Assembly (NCBI RefSeq): GCF_030812215.1
Contig: NZ_JAUSSG010000011.1
Coordinates: 1 to 64,000 of the forward strand
Source: Variovorax boronicumulans
GTDB lineage: Bacteria > Pseudomonadota > Gammaproteobacteria > Burkholderiales > Burkholderiaceae_C
DNA length: 64,000 nt
Direction of reading: 5' to 3'
The notes beneath the pieces were generated by a model. The model did not search any database and had not been told where the DNA came from. It worked only from the letters and a program-made list of their open reading frames with translations. How positions within the stretch are numbered: the first letter of the stretch is position 1; each line of letters begins with the position of its first letter. Below are positions 1 to 7,833 of this stretch, piece after piece. Made by a program: the position numbers and the translations under genes.

Positions 1-15
1 TTCACCTTCAAGCAT
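1..15 (-). CDS. Possible 5' end of a gene leaving the window on the left
   Basis: An ATG on the minus strand (plus CAT at 13-15) starts the codons M-L-E-G-E before the window ends. An AAGGTG motif lies about 7 nt upstream of it, a plausible ribosome binding site. Only five codons are visible, so no function can be proposed and the start itself is tentative. It would be the next gene downstream of, and in the same direction as, the small genes at 161-743. Confidence 0.25.
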
Positions 16-160
16 GTTCGACACCTTGTTGCACCACAAGAAACGTAGGATAGCAATCGGAGCGGCTGGTCAAGACGACTTCGCCGGTCGCATACGTTTG
101 TTTGATGCGAGTGGCCGGGCTGCGAGAACGCGTTGGCGCCTCGCCGGTGCCCGGCCGCCG

Positions 161-493
161 CTACGTCGCCGAGGGCAGGCTGCTGCTGCCGCTGACTTGC
201 AGCGCCATCAGCGCCCGGCGCATGTCGCCAGCGGCTGCGTTGACGGCGTCGATGCGCGCCACGAGCGCTTCGTTGAGCAGGCCGAGCAAGGCGCTCAGTT
301 CGCTGCGGGTGGGGGCGAGCGCCTCGCTGTCGTTCGGGGCGCCGGTTTCGATGAGCTTTTCGAACGCGGTGTAGGCGCGCAGCACTTCGTTGAGGTTTTC
401 GGCGTCGTCGCAGGTTTGGATTGCGAGGGTGTCGAGGGTGGGGGATGTGGGATCAGCGCGTGATTGCGCGGGTGTGGATGCGGATTCAGCCAT
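161..493 (-). CDS. Small hypothetical protein downstream of Ash-like leader
   Basis: This 110-aa acidic, largely alpha-helical protein is not assigned to a family. It has no signal peptide or membrane segment. Its centre (NEVLRAYTAF, then a Leu-rich stretch around LSALLGLLNEAL) suggests an amphipathic helical bundle. The ATG at 493 overlaps the stop of the upstream Ash-like frame by eight bases (ATGGCTGA), so translation of the two is probably coupled. Small helical proteins behind Ash-type leaders are common in proteobacterial accessory regions, but their job is unknown. Base composition matches the host chromosome rather than the AT-rich island that follows. Confidence 0.6.
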   Translation of the reverse strand: MAESASTPAQSRADPTSPTLDTLAIQTCDDAENLNEVLRAYTAFEKLIETGAPNDSEALAPTRSELSALLGLLNEALVARIDAVNAAAGDMRRALMALQVSGSSSLPSAT

Positions 494-743
494 GTGCGGC
501 CTCCCAGGGATTTTTGATTTGCCACAACCGCCGCACCCGCTTCCAAACGGTGGCGGCGGCTCGAACAGGTTGGAAGACCGGAAAACCCCTGAAGGAAACC
601 GGCAGGGCTCGCGCCCTCCCGTCCGAGCCGCCTAAAAAAGCAGCGCGAACGAAAAAGCCGCAGACCATGTGCGGGTCCTGCGGCTTTCGTCGCAGGGGTT
701 TTGTCGGGCTTCCAAACCCGATCGCGCTTTTTTTGCGCGACAA
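486..743 (-). CDS. Phage Ash-like small protein or leader
   Basis: The reading frame contains the hallmark of the Phage_ASH family (P4 ash and relatives): CGFFVRAAFLGGSDGRARAL at about residues 28-47. The longest frame is 85 aa from a TTG with no clear Shine-Dalgarno; an internal ATG at 668 lies directly before the conserved block and could be the true start. The frame overlaps the following 110-aa gene by eight bases. Part of the conserved block is encoded by a hairpin with a T-run (see 656-685), so the conserved element may act as a structured leader or attenuator RNA as much as a protein. In P4 the ash locus lies in the immunity/replication control region; no function is known for chromosomal copies. 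Confidence 0.5.
   Translation of the reverse strand: MSRKKSAIGFGSPTKPLRRKPQDPHMVCGFFVRAAFLGGSDGRARALPVSFRGFPVFQPVRAAATVWKRVRRLWQIKNPWEAAHG
656..685 (-). terminator. Hairpin with T-run inside the Ash-like frame (attenuator candidate)
   Basis: The arms AGCCGCAG (656-663) and CTGCGGCT (678-685) are perfectly complementary with a 14-nt loop. On the minus strand the 3' arm runs into a TTTTT tract, giving the form of an intrinsic terminator. It sits upstream of the 110-aa gene and encodes the CGFF part of the Ash motif. It could be an attenuator for the gene downstream. Confidence 0.5.
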
Positions 744-910
744 GCCAGTATATCTACTAGGACGCCATCAATCGAATAAGGCAGCCGCGAAAGCTATAGA
801 ACACAGTAGCTTTGACCATAAGCGTCGCGGATAAATTTCATGAGACAAAGAAGCGCGCATGCGCTGTCAAATACTTCAACGCAAAAGCAGAAATGACTTA
901 TCTCGCAGAT

Positions 911-1138
911 TCAAAGCAAATTATTGCTGCGCGATTTTTCCAAAATATTTGACGAAGATACCGCAACAACTTTGTCTTTGATTGGCTGACTGTCGATAAT
1001 ACTTTCGCTGGTTGAGGTAAGTAATGCAGTGCCCGCCCGAGAGAGTTCTAATCGCTCCACATGCACTACAGCACCTTTTTTTGATTCAACGTGGGAATGT
1101 GCAATAACTTTAACTCGGCGACCAATAACGGTATTCAT
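911..1138 (-). CDS. 75-aa protein, last gene of the island cassette
   Basis: The family is not recognised. The protein is small and soluble. Its first half could form a beta-barrel-like or SH3-like fold (GRRVKVIAHSHVESKKGAVV) and its C-terminus is Ser-rich and polar. The ATG overlaps the stop of the GAF gene by four bases (ATGA), so it is translationally coupled to it and is almost certainly a working member of the operon. It may be an accessory or antitoxin-like component, but nothing in the sequence proves this. Confidence 0.6.
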   Translation of the reverse strand: MNTVIGRRVKVIAHSHVESKKGAVVHVERLELSRAGTALLTSTSESIIDSQPIKDKVVAVSSSNILEKSRSNNLL

Positions 1139-1902
1139 TTTCCGTACCTTTCACTTACATATCGAGTGACACCGGCGCATGATTCGAGAATTGCAGACTG
1201 CACTGCTTCGTCAGTAAACAAGCCCTGAGCTTTCGCGTCCAAGTAGATCACTCCCAACGCGTGATGTCCACTACCATCCAATACAGGGATCGCCATGGAT
1301 GACATGCAGTCCGTCGAAAGTTTGGCCGCGTCTGCTGGCGTGTAGCTCCATTCCGCCTCCAAAGCGCGACGATAGCTCGCTAGATTTTCGTCTTGCCTAT
1401 GCATCGTATGAGGTTGTTTGGTTCGAATGCAGAGCCCAGTTATGCCAGAACGAATAGAGAATTTTCGCCCCTCTCCGCCGCCTGCGCCACCGACATAGGG
1501 CACGATTTGCTCTATGAGCTGCGCATCGTCCAAAGGAGGAACAACGCGGTGAAACGTAACGCGTAATGCGCTGCTCTTATCTTGTGGATCAAGACCACAC
1601 GCGTTACCAGCGCTTGCTTGCAGGACCCACAATGCGGCCTTAAGGCCATCATGATCGCGCTTTGCAGAAGCCTCTCGATCCTGCTCTCGTGCATGCGCGA
1701 TTTTTACAGCTGACGCTATCAACAGCCATAAAACCGCCCCTGCAGATAAATATCCCAGCAAAATCGTTTCGGGCTGAAGCCAAAAACGATATGCCGCAAT
1801 CCCTGCAACTATAAGAGGAGGAATACTCCCGACCGCCTCTACCAGCCATTTTTTATTCAGCCAGCTGGGGCGATCTATTCCGGGAATGTGCTTTACAGCC
1901 AT
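1135..1902 (-). CDS. Membrane-anchored GAF-domain protein
   Basis: This 255-aa protein has two adjacent hydrophobic segments near the N-terminus (about residues 25-46 and 48-67), a short charged linker (AHAREQDREA) and then a cytosolic GAF-like domain from about 85 to 250. The GAF signature is the stretch MSSMAIPVLDGSGHHALGVI followed by a conserved aspartate. GAF domains bind small ligands such as cyclic nucleotides or act as redox or light sensors; no output domain follows. It would therefore be a membrane sensor acting through partners. It lies 18 nt after the methyltransferase gene and overlaps the 75-aa gene by ATGA. An AAGGTG motif precedes the start. Its place beside a methyltransferase and a ParB-like protein suggests a trigger or effector role in the cassette; this is inference. 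Confidence 0.75.
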   Translation of the reverse strand: MAVKHIPGIDRPSWLNKKWLVEAVGSIPPLIVAGIAAYRFWLQPETILLGYLSAGAVLWLLIASAVKIAHAREQDREASAKRDHDGLKAALWVLQASAGNACGLDPQDKSSALRVTFHRVVPPLDDAQLIEQIVPYVGGAGGGEGRKFSIRSGITGLCIRTKQPHTMHRQDENLASYRRALEAEWSYTPADAAKLSTDCMSSMAIPVLDGSGHHALGVIYLDAKAQGLFTDEAVQSAILESCAGVTRYVSERYGK

Positions 1903-1920
1903 TTTTGCTTTCGCACCTTG

Positions 1921-2838
1921 CTAACTGACGGCGACACCGACGTCAGCGGTGTGTGAGGAGAATTTTTGCCACGGCTTACGATACCTGGACGTGCCGGCCG
2001 TCATATCCGGGGGAACGAGTCCTTCTGAAAAATAAACCAGTTCGATCCCGCGCTTTGCATTTCCGTGTGCGCTATACGGAAAGTCCATCTGCACCTCATC
2101 GCCTCCTCCATAACACTCACGCACAAGTGAGTGATCATCGTAGGAAACCATCCATGGCCTTTTTAGATTACTTCGGACCCACAATGCTAAATTTCGATGA
2201 TCTTCAGCGTTGTAATGATTGAGGTAAAGGCCGGGGCCTTTTTCAACATACGGAGGATCTAGATAGACCAACGTTTTCTCAGGAAAACTCTGCTGATTGT
2301 TGGCCAAAAACTCCATCGCATCGAGGTTGTAAATCTTAATCCTAGATCGCAATTTGCCAATCGCCCTAATCCTTGCAATCAAATCTATTTGATTGTATCT
2401 GGCGTTCAGCTTCCACAGTCCAGCTTGATTTTTACCACCAATCACTCCCGCTTCAAGTATCCCAGATCGGTTGGTACGATTCAAAAAGAAGGTCGCAAAA
2501 CCTAGGTCTAATGAGTCCGATTTTTCACGGGTTTTATAAATAAATTTTTGCGCGTGCCATGTATCCATATTACACGGCGTGGTTTCAATTCGCTCACAAA
2601 GCTCGTCCGTACGATAGACCGCACTGTGCCAAAATGAGTATACAGCCGGGTCGAAGTCATTGATATGAATAGCACTGACCACGTAACTGAGAAGAAGCTC
2701 TATGGCGACAGCTGCCCCGCCGCAAAATGGCTCCACATAGTGCGCGTCATAAAGCTGATTGGTTTGAATTAGCTTTTCAACGTACGGTCTTAACCGAGCT
2801 TTACCCCCGGGGTATCGAAGCGGAGTTGCGTTAGCCAT
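1921..2838 (-). CDS. D12-class DNA adenine N6-methyltransferase
   Basis: This 305-aa protein has the order of motifs of the Dam/DpnM group: RYPGGKARL at residues 8-16 (motif X), EPFCGGA around 36-42 (motif I, SAM binding) and LDPPY near 193 (motif IV, catalytic). It should transfer a methyl group from SAM to adenine N6 in a short DNA site; the target cannot be read from the sequence. No restriction endonuclease gene is next to it, so it is an orphan methylase or works with the unusual partners around it. Its start overlaps the end of the ParB-like gene by eight bases. AT-rich codon use shows recent acquisition. Confidence 0.9.
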   Translation of the reverse strand: MANATPLRYPGGKARLRPYVEKLIQTNQLYDAHYVEPFCGGAAVAIELLLSYVVSAIHINDFDPAVYSFWHSAVYRTDELCERIETTPCNMDTWHAQKFIYKTREKSDSLDLGFATFFLNRTNRSGILEAGVIGGKNQAGLWKLNARYNQIDLIARIRAIGKLRSRIKIYNLDAMEFLANNQQSFPEKTLVYLDPPYVEKGPGLYLNHYNAEDHRNLALWVRSNLKRPWMVSYDDHSLVRECYGGGDEVQMDFPYSAHGNAKRGIELVYFSEGLVPPDMTAGTSRYRKPWQKFSSHTADVGVAVS

Positions 2839-4336
2839 GAGCTTTATTTTTTTCCACAGCTTGAGCGTTTGCGTAAATTCTTTTCCACAAAAGATCCATT
2901 CCGCCGCCCAAATTATTCCATGATGCCCGAATGTGGTCCGGACTGATTACGCTTAACGCACTATGTGCTGCTTCGCACAATTGATCGTAAGTACTACTTG
3001 ATGCTTTAAAAGATTTTGCCAACTCTTGTCGATTTGCTGGGTCCGTGGCATGGGAATTTCCCAAAAGATGGTTTGCCGCTTGCTCAATATTTGTTGATTT
3101 ATTGGTCGTTTTTTTGGCGCCAATCGAATCCAAATATATCTCCGCAGTCATTTCCTGCAAAGATCTAAGGAGCAATGCACATGCGTAGGGCGCGTCGGCC
3201 ACAGGTACCTGACCTTTCAGCTCATTAACGATTTCTCGGCATTTGAGATTCGTGACTGTTAGAAGATCTTTTTTATCAATGAGGTACTTTGAATCTCGCT
3301 TCTTTCGCACACCGGATGTTGCTGCGGCGGGTGCTCCTGCAGGAGCGGCGGCGGCTGGCGGCTTCGCGACTTTCGAAGCCGCGCCCTCTTCCGCCCCCTG
3401 TGAACCATCTCCAGTCTGCTTTGTAGAGTCAGCACTTGTCGTCGCGTCAGCCCCACCACCTTGCGATTGATTTGGAGCAGTCGAAGGTGCAGGAGGAGTT
3501 GCCGAAGGAGCGGGGGGAGGTCTGATTGCCTCCTCTACTTCGGCGAAATAGGCCTTCATATTCTTCGCTTCTGCAAACTCGTCGCGTGAGTGCACTCGAC
3601 CACTTACGACATCTGACGCTAGCTTTGATAGGGCAGCGTAAGCCCGCTGTTTGTTGTCCAAGAGTGAGAACGAGCTCTTTCCAAGCACGAACCCGAAACG
3701 ATCCTGGTAGTCCTTTGTGCTCGCAACACGCTCAAAGTTGGTGATCGCGAATTGACTGCTAGCTAGCTGGTTTGCAACGTCGAGGTTCAACGCGTTGTCA
3801 TCGCGAAGTTGCTCAAGGCACTGCCAACTGCCAGTCCGATCAAATCGCGCGACCTGCAGCGCGGACCATGCACTTCGACCAGCGCCTGCGTTCTCACCTG
3901 TGTGGCGCAAGCGAATGAAATGTGTCGCGGAAATCCTGTCATCGAAAATCGCGACATCGACCTCTGCGGGCCAATGATCTTTGAAATCTTTCTGAAGCCT
4001 TTTGATGCGCTGTTTCAGCGATCCGCTGAGACCAATGTCGTCTCTATCCACAAGGGCTGGCTGCGAAAGTAAACGTAGGCTCGTAAGACGACGGTTTCCG
4101 TCAACAACGATGTACCGCCCCTCCTCCGTTTCTGAGCGGATCACATAGAGGCGATCCCCAGGATCAAGCTCACCCTTTTGGCAGATATCTAAAGCTAACG
4201 CGTAGATTTTTTCGCCCTCTTTCTCGACCGCGATCAAGCTTCGCATTGCGGCTGTCTGATTTTCCTCAGAGTTGGTTCGCGGATTGGCTGTGTCTAGGTC
4301 AAGCTGTGACACGGCAACAGTTGCTTTTAAGGCCAT
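2831..4336 (-). CDS. ParB/Srx-like domain protein with a novel C-terminal domain
   Basis: This 501-aa protein carries a ParB/sulfiredoxin-type fold at the N-terminus: an NPR motif near residue 19 and the box VVDGNRRLTSLRLL near 77-90, the diagnostic E/DGxRR nucleotide-binding element. A helical region follows to about 270. Then comes a Pro/Ala/Gly/Ser-rich linker (about 272-345) and a basic C-terminal domain of about 150 residues that is not recognised. ParB folds can bind CTP or act as nucleases or DNA-modification factors. It is followed directly by the adenine methylase (eight-base overlap) and preceded by an 85-aa frame whose TAA shares a base with this ATG. It is not part of a parAB partition locus, because no ParA ATPase is present. 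Confidence 0.8.
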   Translation of the reverse strand: MALKATVAVSQLDLDTANPRTNSEENQTAAMRSLIAVEKEGEKIYALALDICQKGELDPGDRLYVIRSETEEGRYIVVDGNRRLTSLRLLSQPALVDRDDIGLSGSLKQRIKRLQKDFKDHWPAEVDVAIFDDRISATHFIRLRHTGENAGAGRSAWSALQVARFDRTGSWQCLEQLRDDNALNLDVANQLASSQFAITNFERVASTKDYQDRFGFVLGKSSFSLLDNKQRAYAALSKLASDVVSGRVHSRDEFAEAKNMKAYFAEVEEAIRPPPAPSATPPAPSTAPNQSQGGGADATTSADSTKQTGDGSQGAEEGAASKVAKPPAAAAPAGAPAAATSGVRKKRDSKYLIDKKDLLTVTNLKCREIVNELKGQVPVADAPYACALLLRSLQEMTAEIYLDSIGAKKTTNKSTNIEQAANHLLGNSHATDPANRQELAKSFKASSSTYDQLCEAAHSALSVISPDHIRASWNNLGGGMDLLWKRIYANAQAVEKNKAHG

Positions 4337-4593
4337 TAGGTCTCTTTCTGGTTCAGGCCCAAGGTTGCGTTGCCCCCTTGTGGGCTTGGTCCTACTCCGT
4401 TTCGGTTTGTATCACGCGCTGTAGCTGAGAACAGTGGCAAAAACGAGGGGCTATATCGGTCATCTTCCGTCAGGGCTCTCCGTGCGAGTGCGCCCCAATG
4501 TGACTCCTTCATCAGTTCTGTGCTTTGTCTTACTCTTGCTCTCATCGCAACTATCTTCTGCCCACAACCCCATTTATCCGCAAAGGTATCCAC
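4336..4593 (-). CDS. 85-aa hypothetical protein, first gene of the island operon
   Basis: The frame begins with GTG at 4593, behind a very strong GGAGGAG ribosome binding site six bases upstream. It ends TAATG, sharing one base with the start of the ParB-like gene. These two signals argue that it is translated, although the protein resembles no family known to me. It is basic, with no signal peptide or membrane helix (it opens MDTFADKWGCGQKIVAMRAR). Only 34 bp separate its start from the divergent MFS gene at 4628. It could be a regulator or small toxin/antitoxin partner; alternatively it is a translated leader that couples expression of the ParB-like gene. Confidence 0.5.
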   Translation of the reverse strand: MDTFADKWGCGQKIVAMRARVRQSTELMKESHWGALARRALTEDDRYSPSFLPLFSATARDTNRNGVGPSPQGGNATLGLNQKET

Positions 4594-4627
4594 AAGACAC
4601 TCCTCCTAACCCATTCAGGAGTGCCTC

Positions 4628-5830
4628 ATGCCAATCGCCCTACTCGCGCTGACCCTCAGCGCCTTCGCCATCGGGACGACCGAGTTCGTCATCGTTGGCC
4701 TCATCCCCACGGTCGCTGCCGACCTGGGCATCGGCCTGCCCTCGGCGGGCCTTCTCGTCAGCCTCTACGCATTGGGCGTCGCCATCGGCGCGCCGGTGCT
4801 CACCGCCCTCACGGGCAAGCTGCCGCGCAAGGCGCTGCTGCTCGGGCTCATGGCGCTGTTCACGGTCGGCAATCTGCTGGCGTGGCAGGCGCCGAGCTAT
4901 GAATCGCTGGTGGCCGCGCGCATCCTCACGGGGCTGGCGCACGGGGTGTTCTTCTCGATCGGCTCGACCATCGCCACGGGCCTCGTGCCCAAGGAAAAGG
5001 CGGCGAGCGCCATCGCGATCATGTTCACCGGGCTCACGGTGGCGCTGGTCACGGGCGTGCCGCTGGGCACGTTCATCGGGCAGCACTTCGGCTGGCGCGA
5101 GACCTTCCTGGCCGTGTCCGCGCTGGGCGTGATCGCCTTCGTCGGCAGCTGGATCTTCATTCCCAACAACATCCGCCACACGGCGCCGGCCTCACTCGCG
5201 CAGCAGGCCAAGGTGCTGGCCGAGCCGCGCCTGTTGCTGGTGTATGCCAAGACGGCGATTGGCTACGGCGGCTCGTTCATTCCGTTCACGTTTCTCGCGC
5301 CGATCCTCACCGACGTGTCGGGCTTCAGCGCCGGCGCGGTGGGCTGGGTGATGCTGGTGTACGGCGTGTCGGTGGCGGTGGGCAACATCTGGGGCGGCAA
5401 GCTGGCCGACCGCATGGGGCCGATTCCGGCGCTCAAGATCATCTTTGCGCTGCTGGCTGCCGTGCTGCTGGTCTTCAACTTCGCGGCGCCGCACAAGTGG
5501 CTCGCGCTGGTGGCGGTGCTGATGTGGGGCGCGGTGGCGTTCGGCAACGTGCCGGGGCTGCAGGTGTATGTGGTCAAGCAGGCCGAGCGCTTCACGCCGC
5601 AGGCAGTCGATGTGGCCTCGGGCCTGAACATCGCGGCCTTCAACCTGGGCATTGCCCTCGCAGCCTGGGCCGGCGGCCTGATCGTGACGCACCTGGGCCT
5701 CATGCACACGCCCTGGATCGGCGCGCTGGTGGTGCTGGTGTCGCTGGCCCTCACGCAGTGGAGCGGCACGCTGGACCGCCGCGCCGGGATTCCGGTTCGC
5801 GCCTCGGGGCCGGTGCCGGTCGGTCACTGA
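4628..5830 (+). CDS. MFS efflux transporter, AraJ/YdhP-like (DHA1)
   Basis: This 400-aa inner-membrane protein has twelve predicted hydrophobic segments and the start typical of sugar/drug efflux MFS proteins (FAIGTTEFVIVGLIP). A charged cytoplasmic loop follows helix 2 (GKLPRKALL), and helix 5 carries a proline- and glycine-rich drug-antiporter-type motif (GVPLGTFIGQHFGWRETF). It should export a small compound by proton antiport. AGGAG lies eight bases before the ATG. It leads a three-gene run with dkgB and a luciferase-like oxidoreductase, so the set may detoxify reactive carbonyls or a related compound. Its upstream region was replaced by the AT-rich island, leaving only 34 bp to the divergent gene. 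Confidence 0.9.
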   Translation: MPIALLALTLSAFAIGTTEFVIVGLIPTVAADLGIGLPSAGLLVSLYALGVAIGAPVLTALTGKLPRKALLLGLMALFTVGNLLAWQAPSYESLVAARILTGLAHGVFFSIGSTIATGLVPKEKAASAIAIMFTGLTVALVTGVPLGTFIGQHFGWRETFLAVSALGVIAFVGSWIFIPNNIRHTAPASLAQQAKVLAEPRLLLVYAKTAIGYGGSFIPFTFLAPILTDVSGFSAGAVGWVMLVYGVSVAVGNIWGGKLADRMGPIPALKIIFALLAAVLLVFNFAAPHKWLALVAVLMWGAVAFGNVPGLQVYVVKQAERFTPQAVDVASGLNIAAFNLGIALAAWAGGLIVTHLGLMHTPWIGALVVLVSLALTQWSGTLDRRAGIPVRASGPVPVGH

Positions 5831-5883
5831 TTGATCTGATTTCTCTCTCTTCTTCTTTTTCAACGCACAAGGACAACTCGACC

Positions 5884-6705
5884 ATGACAACGAACAACGC
5901 AAACACCATCCCCGCCTTCGGCCTGGGCACCTTCCGCCTGCAGGGCCAGGTGGTCATCGACTCGGTGAAGAACGGCCTGGACGTGGGCTACCGCGTCATC
6001 GACACCGCGCAGATCTACGGCAACGAAGCCGAAGTGGGCCAGGCGATTGCCGAAAGCGGCGTGGCGCGCAACGACCTCTTCATCACCACCAAGATCTGGA
6101 CCGACAACTACGCCAAGGCCAAGCTGGTGCCGAGCCTGAAAGACAGCCTCGCCAAGCTGCGCACCGACTACGTCGACCTGACGCTGATCCACTGGCCCTC
6201 GCCCGGCAACACAGTTTCCGTCGCCGAGTTCATGGGCGCGCTGGCCGAGGCCAAGGCGCTGGGGCTCACCAAGCGCATCGGCGTGTCGAACTTCAACATC
6301 GCGCTGATGAAGGAAGCGATTGCGGCCGTGGGCGCGGAGAACATCGCCACCAACCAGGTCGAGCTGCACCCGTACCTGCAGAACCGCAAGGTGGCCGAAT
6401 TCGCCAAGAGCCAGGGCATCCACATCACCTCGTACATGACGCTGGCCTACGGCAAGGTGATTGCCGACCCGGTGATCGAGGCGATTGCCAAGGCGCACAA
6501 CGCCACCACCGCGCAGGTCACGCTGGCCTGGGCGATGCAATTGGGCTACGCGGTGATTCCGTCGTCCACGAAGCGCGCGAACCTCGAAGGCAACCTGAAG
6601 GCGCAGCAACTGAAGCTGACGGACGCCGAGATGGCGCAGATCGCAGCGCTCGACCGCAACGAGCGGCTCACCGACCCGGCCGGCCTGTCGCCGGCGTGGG
6701 ACTGA
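5884..6705 (+). CDS. dkgB: 2,5-diketo-D-gluconate reductase B (aldo/keto reductase)
   Basis: The 273-aa protein is very close to E. coli DkgB along its whole length. The aldo/keto reductase tetrad is present: D40, Y45, K70 and H103 (in LIHWPSP). Further family landmarks are IGVSNF and IPSSTKRANLEGNL for NADPH binding. It reduces carbonyls such as 2,5-diketogluconate, methylglyoxal and other aldehydes with NADPH in the cytoplasm. It follows the MFS gene by 53 bp and precedes the luciferase-like gene by 19 bp. The ATG at 5884 matches the start of known homologues once a short Asn/Thr-rich extension is allowed. Confidence 0.93.
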   Translation: MTTNNANTIPAFGLGTFRLQGQVVIDSVKNGLDVGYRVIDTAQIYGNEAEVGQAIAESGVARNDLFITTKIWTDNYAKAKLVPSLKDSLAKLRTDYVDLTLIHWPSPGNTVSVAEFMGALAEAKALGLTKRIGVSNFNIALMKEAIAAVGAENIATNQVELHPYLQNRKVAEFAKSQGIHITSYMTLAYGKVIADPVIEAIAKAHNATTAQVTLAWAMQLGYAVIPSSTKRANLEGNLKAQQLKLTDAEMAQIAALDRNERLTDPAGLSPAWD

Positions 6706-6724
6706 TCGATCGACGGACCGCGCC

Positions 6725-7705
6725 ATGCAAGCACTTGAACATCTGGTCGCCACCCACGGCAGCGGCCCGAGCATCGGGCTCGAGCTGCCGCTTGACAACG
6801 ACTGGTCACCCGCGGGCGACACCGCCCGCCGCGCCGCCGGCAGGCCCTTCGGCGTGCCCGACATCGCACAGCACGCGCGCCTCGCGAAGCTGGCCGACAA
6901 GCTGGGCTTCCGTGCCCTGTGGGCGCGCGATGTGCCGCTGTACGACCCGGCCTTCGGCGATGCCGCGCAGGTGTTCGAGGTGTTCAGCTACCTCGGCTAC
7001 CTGGCTGGCGTGACCGAGCGCATCTTGCTCGGCACCGCCGCCGTGGTGCTGCCGCTGCGGGAACCGGTGCTCACGCTGAAGTCGGCCGCCACGGTCGACT
7101 ACTTGAGCAACGGCCGGCTGATGCTGGGCGTGGCGAGCGGCGACCGGCCGGTGGAGTACCCGATCTTCAATCGCGACTACGCCTTGCGCGGCGAGCGTTT
7201 TCGGGAGCAGGTGGCGATGGTGCGCGACTGGGGCGCGGCGGCGTTGCCCGAAGGCATCGCGCTGTTGCCGCGTCCGCAACAGAACCCGCTGCCGCTGCTG
7301 GTGGCGGGCCTCGCGCAGCAAACGCCGGACTGGATCGGCACGCACATGGACGGTTGCCTCGCCTACCCCGGCACGCCGGAAGACCATGCGCGGCGTTCGG
7401 CGCAGTGGCGCTCGGTGGCGGGCGAACACAAGCCGTATGTGAGCTTCATCCACCTCGACCTGGCGGACGATGCCGATGCGCCGCTGGAGCGCCATCGCTT
7501 CGGCGGGCGCATGGGGCGCCATGCGCTCATCGCCGAACTGGCCGCGCTGCATGCGGCGGGTGTGCAGCATGTGGGGCTGCATCTGCGGCGCAACCGGCGG
7601 CCGGTTGCGGAGACGATGGAAGAGATTGCGCAGTTCGTGCTGCCGGTGTTCCATGCGGAGGCCGACGTGCGCCGGTCGGAAGAAGACGACGCCGTTGCGG
7701 CCTGA
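6725..7705 (+). CDS. LLM-class (luciferase-like) oxidoreductase
   Basis: This 326-aa protein has the TIM-barrel pattern of flavin-dependent luciferase-like monooxygenases: GFRALWARDVPLYDP near 60, the strand ERILLGTAAVVLPLREP near 100 and LSNGRLMLGVASGDRP near 130 for flavin contact. It belongs to the subgroup of about 320 residues that often sits with transporters and reductases. The substrate is unknown. The charged tail DVRRSEEDDAVAA, after the end of the domain, is echoed in a diverged copy downstream of the next gene (10151-10192), so the original 3' surroundings of this gene have been disturbed. Confidence 0.88.
   Translation: MQALEHLVATHGSGPSIGLELPLDNDWSPAGDTARRAAGRPFGVPDIAQHARLAKLADKLGFRALWARDVPLYDPAFGDAAQVFEVFSYLGYLAGVTERILLGTAAVVLPLREPVLTLKSAATVDYLSNGRLMLGVASGDRPVEYPIFNRDYALRGERFREQVAMVRDWGAAALPEGIALLPRPQQNPLPLLVAGLAQQTPDWIGTHMDGCLAYPGTPEDHARRSAQWRSVAGEHKPYVSFIHLDLADDADAPLERHRFGGRMGRHALIAELAALHAAGVQHVGLHLRRNRRPVAETMEEIAQFVLPVFHAEADVRRSEEDDAVAA
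7664..7705 (+). repeat. 3' end of the oxidoreductase gene, copy 1 of a split pair
   Basis: These last 42 bases of the LLM gene (encoding DVRRSEEDDAVAA and the stop) match 33 of 42 bases in 10151-10192, in the same direction and frame, both ending in a stop codon. The EarP-like fusion gene lies between the two copies. Confidence 0.65.
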
Positions 7706-7833
7706 ACACAGCTGGCGGGGCCTGGTTGCTGGCAGGACAAGGGCTCCCAACAGCCTGATGCCATCGCGCCCACGTGTGGCAGGATTCGCCCCGACGCGCT
7801 GGTGCGTACTGGACGAGCGGGAGGGGCACACAC

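Larger units (their letters stand above)
744..4600. other. AT-rich genomic island carrying a ParB / adenine methylase / GAF cassette
   Basis: Base composition falls sharply here: 23 of 60 bases are G or C at 2341-2400, against 44 of 60 at 5041-5100 just outside. All genes inside run on the minus strand with overlaps or very short gaps. The right edge is abrupt, at the 34-bp junction with the MFS gene that starts at 4628. The left edge lies near 744-910, a 167-bp AT-rich spacer without a convincing gene. No integrase, transposase, tRNA or direct repeat was found at either edge, so the mode of entry is unknown. Confidence 0.7.

Noticed and set aside
47..73. Possible promoter for the partial gene at the left edge (TTGACC and TATCCT on the minus strand)
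   Set aside because: The spacing is only 15 bases and the -10 is poor, so it was not listed as a promoter.
2831..4336. Reading the ParB-like gene as a chromosome or plasmid partition gene
   Set aside because: There is no ParA ATPase or parS-like cluster, the protein has an unrelated C-terminal domain, and it overlaps a methyltransferase gene.
7774..7833. Upstream ATG for the EarP-like gene at 7774
   Set aside because: It would add 20 residues not related to EarP; the ATG at 7834 has a GAGGGG site and matches the EarP N-terminus.
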